A stretch of DNA of 64,000 nt from Jejuia sp043557195 (GTDB lineage Bacteria > Bacteroidota > Bacteroidia > Flavobacteriales > Flavobacteriaceae): assembly GCA_043557195.1 (NCBI GenBank), contig CP121314.1, forward strand, positions 3,038,001 to 3,102,000, read 5' to 3'. Under the pieces are notes generated by a model. That model was given only the letters and a program-made list of their open reading frames with translations. It did no database searches and was not told where the DNA came from. The stretch's first letter is position 1, and each line of letters starts with the position of its first letter. A program made the position numbers and the translations under genes. Shown here one piece after another: positions 62,593 through 64,000 of the stretch.

Positions 62593-63705
62593 ATGAATAA
62601 ACAGATAAGCATAGTTGTACCTTTGGTGTTAGTTTTTAGTATGTTTTTAGTACTAAATAGTTGTAAGAATACTTCAAAAGATCCAGATACTTTAACAAAC
62701 TCTAGCTCAAATAGTAAAGAGGCTAAAAAAACCATTTATGCCAATGAGGTTATTCCCTTTTTTGATGATTGGAAATTAATTTTAGGGGATGGTTCAAATG
62801 CTGGAATTGCAAATAATTTTGAACATAAAGATTTCTTTTATACCACAAATGATGATGAGGGGAATTGGGTCGTTTTTAAAGCGCCTAATGGAGGAGATAC
62901 ACATGGAACTTCAAACAATACAAGAACCGAATTGGCTCAAGTGAAAAAATGGTATCCAGCAACTGCTGATGATAAACTTACAGCTACGCTCAAAGTAATG
63001 AATGTGTCGGCTACAGGTGATGCTCGGGTAGCGGCTTCGCATGCTGTAGTTGTAGGTCAGATTCATAGTGCTGATGAATTTGAAAACGAACCGCTAAAAA
63101 TATTCTACAAAAAATTCCCTGGTCATACCAAAGGTTCGGTGTTTTGGCATTACGAAATCAACACTGCAGGTGATGATAATTCTAGAAGATGGGATTATTC
63201 AACGGCAGTTTGGGGCAACGATTTTTCTGTTGTTGGTCCTACTGAAAACACCTATCCAGAAGAGCCTAAAGAAGGTATTGCTTTGGGCGAAGAATTTAGT
63301 TATGAAATCGTGGTTAAGGATGGCATAATGAGTTTAAAATTTAGTAGTGATGGGCATGAAACTAAAACGTTCACAAAAAACTTGATAGTATCTGAATATA
63401 CCACCACTGATGATATTCCTGAGCAAACAAAAAAATTGTTTGTGCCAATTGGTCAAGACGGTGTAGAACGTGAAAATGCCTATGCTGGTGAAGGTTGTTT
63501 TTTTAAGTTAGGTTCTTACAATCAAACCAATGGGAAGTCTCCGGAAGTGAATAGAAACTGGTGTTCTGGAGCTGAGACACATGGCGGGGATATTCAAAAG
63601 CAATATAACGATGGAAATTATGCCGAAGTTTGGTTTAAAAAAGCAAGCATTTATGTAAGTGATGCGGCTGTGTCTAATGAAGGCTATTTTGCTAAAAATG
63701 ATTAA
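62593..63705 (+). CDS. PL7 alginate lyase, lipoprotein (copy 2)
   Basis: Exported PL7 of 370 residues with signal ISIVVPLVLVFSMFLVLNSC (Cys24). Motifs: R-T-E-L-A (about 110), V-G-Q-I-H-S (about 153-158) and F-F-K-L-G-S-Y-N-Q (about 302-310). It parallels copy 1 but has a longer linker and an extra C-terminal insertion (VNRNWCSGAETHGGD), so the substrate cleft may differ, for example endo versus exo or block preference. It lies 42 bp after the transporter gene and 17 bp before the SDR. The catalytic set is complete. Confidence 0.92.
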   Translation: MNKQISIVVPLVLVFSMFLVLNSCKNTSKDPDTLTNSSSNSKEAKKTIYANEVIPFFDDWKLILGDGSNAGIANNFEHKDFFYTTNDDEGNWVVFKAPNGGDTHGTSNNTRTELAQVKKWYPATADDKLTATLKVMNVSATGDARVAASHAVVVGQIHSADEFENEPLKIFYKKFPGHTKGSVFWHYEINTAGDDNSRRWDYSTAVWGNDFSVVGPTENTYPEEPKEGIALGEEFSYEIVVKDGIMSLKFSSDGHETKTFTKNLIVSEYTTTDDIPEQTKKLFVPIGQDGVERENAYAGEGCFFKLGSYNQTNGKSPEVNRNWCSGAETHGGDIQKQYNDGNYAEVWFKKASIYVSDAAVSNEGYFAKND

Positions 63706-63722
63706 AATAATTAAGAATAAAC

Positions 63723-64000
63723 ATGATGAAAAATAAAATGACGGGTAAAAATATACTTATTACAGCAGGTGCTCAAGGCATAGGAGAATCAATAACTAAA
63801 CACTTTATAGATAGTGGTGCTAATGTTGCAATTCATTATTTTTCTAGTGCTGATACTGCTAACCAATTGAAAGCGTATGCTGCTAGTAAAGGGCAAAAAG
63901 CAGTTGTTATTAGTGGTGATTTAACTAAAGAGGCAGATGCGAATACTTTGGTAGATAAAACTGTAGAGGCATTGGGTGGTTTAGACGTGCTAATCAATAA
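63723..64000 (+). CDS. SDR oxidoreductase, partial (possible DEH reductase of alginate catabolism)
   Basis: The first 92 codons of a short-chain dehydrogenase before the window ends. The N-terminus MTGKNILITAGAQGIGES carries the TGxxxGIG-type cofactor motif (first Gly altered to Ala: T-A-G-A-Q-G-I-G), followed by GANVAIHYFSS, the D-L-T region and L-D-V-L-I-N. The ATG at 63723 is the earliest start; those at 63726 and 63738 are also possible. In alginate loci an SDR commonly reduces 4-deoxy-L-erythro-5-hexoseulose uronate (DEH) to KDG. Position after two PL7 genes and PL6 supports that, but catalytic residues and C-terminus are not visible. Confidence 0.7.
   Translation, partial: MMKNKMTGKNILITAGAQGIGESITKHFIDSGANVAIHYFSSADTANQLKAYAASKGQKAVVISGDLTKEADANTLVDKTVEALGGLDVLIN

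Noticed and set aside
1..64000. CRISPR arrays, insertion sequences, tRNA or rRNA genes
   Set aside because: I looked for spaced direct repeats, transposase motifs and cloverleaf or rRNA signatures and saw none; the only regular repeats are the 102-bp coding units.

Overview
This is an AT-rich window from a marine bacterium of the Bacteroidota, most likely a Flavobacteriaceae alga degrader. The evidence is a SusC/SusD pair with a surface lipoprotein, many LES-type lipoproteins, C-terminal type IX secretion (T9SS) sorting domains, promoters of the Bacteroidota type (TTTG-N19-TAnnTTTG), sulfatases, alginate lyases and planctomycete-like cytochrome/DUF1501/DUF1553 proteins. I see no tRNA, rRNA, CRISPR array, transposase or origin.

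Layout. (1) 1-3174: the tail of a DUF1080 gene, then a truncated sulfatase joined to a truncated esterase (an apparent deletion scar), then a zinc alcohol dehydrogenase. (2) 3571-17176: a LacI regulator divergent from a long catabolic operon. The operon runs LgoD-like dehydrogenase, KdgK, KdgA, UxaA, UxaB, GH29, COG3618-type lactonase, SDR dehydrogenase, FucP-type permease and RhaM-type mutarotase, followed by a GH28-like protein. LacI operators overlap both divergent promoters. (3) 17190-36769: a c-heme/FG-GAP lipoprotein, a DUF5107-TPR protein, SGBP-SusD-SusC, a TPR-LuxR regulator, a putative GH86 beta-agarase/porphyranase, an FN3-like lipoprotein and a GH2 beta-galactosidase. (4) 36846-47685, minus strand: two sulfatases flanking a four-gene block (cytochrome-DUF1549/DUF1553, DUF1501, NHL, DUF2231-cytochrome-LRR). 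(5) 47849-54527: an alpha/beta hydrolase, a coiled-coil protein built of 102-bp tandem repeats, and a BNR/sortilin-like exported protein. (6) 54939-64000: an alginate locus with a T9SS cargo protein, PL6, PL7, a gluconokinase-6-phosphogluconate dehydrogenase fusion, a divergent Nramp-fold transporter, a second PL7 and an SDR that runs off the window.

How it fits together. Regions 2-4 read as a locus for a sulfated red-algal galactan of the porphyran/agar type. GH86, GH2, GH29 and the sulfatases would release D-galactose and alpha-linked L-galactose. The LacI operon encodes every step from L-galactose to pyruvate and glyceraldehyde-3-phosphate: uptake (FucP), mutarotation, oxidation (SDR), lactone hydrolysis, oxidation of L-galactonate to D-tagaturonate (LgoD-like), reduction to D-altronate (UxaB), dehydration to KDG (UxaA), phosphorylation (KdgK) and cleavage (KdgA). 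No uronate isomerase and no fuconate dehydratase is present, which favours L-galactose over galacturonate or L-fucose. Alginate degradation also ends at KDG, so one KdgK/KdgA pair could serve both loci.

Most striking items: the complete L-galactose route; an Nramp-like transporter lacking the metal-binding motifs and sitting beside sugar-acid enzymes; the heme/DUF1501/DUF1553 block; the sulfatase-esterase deletion scar; a triple 13-bp-phased operator on the alginate promoter; and the structured kdgK-kdgA intergenic RNA. All functional assignments come from reading motifs, with no database search.
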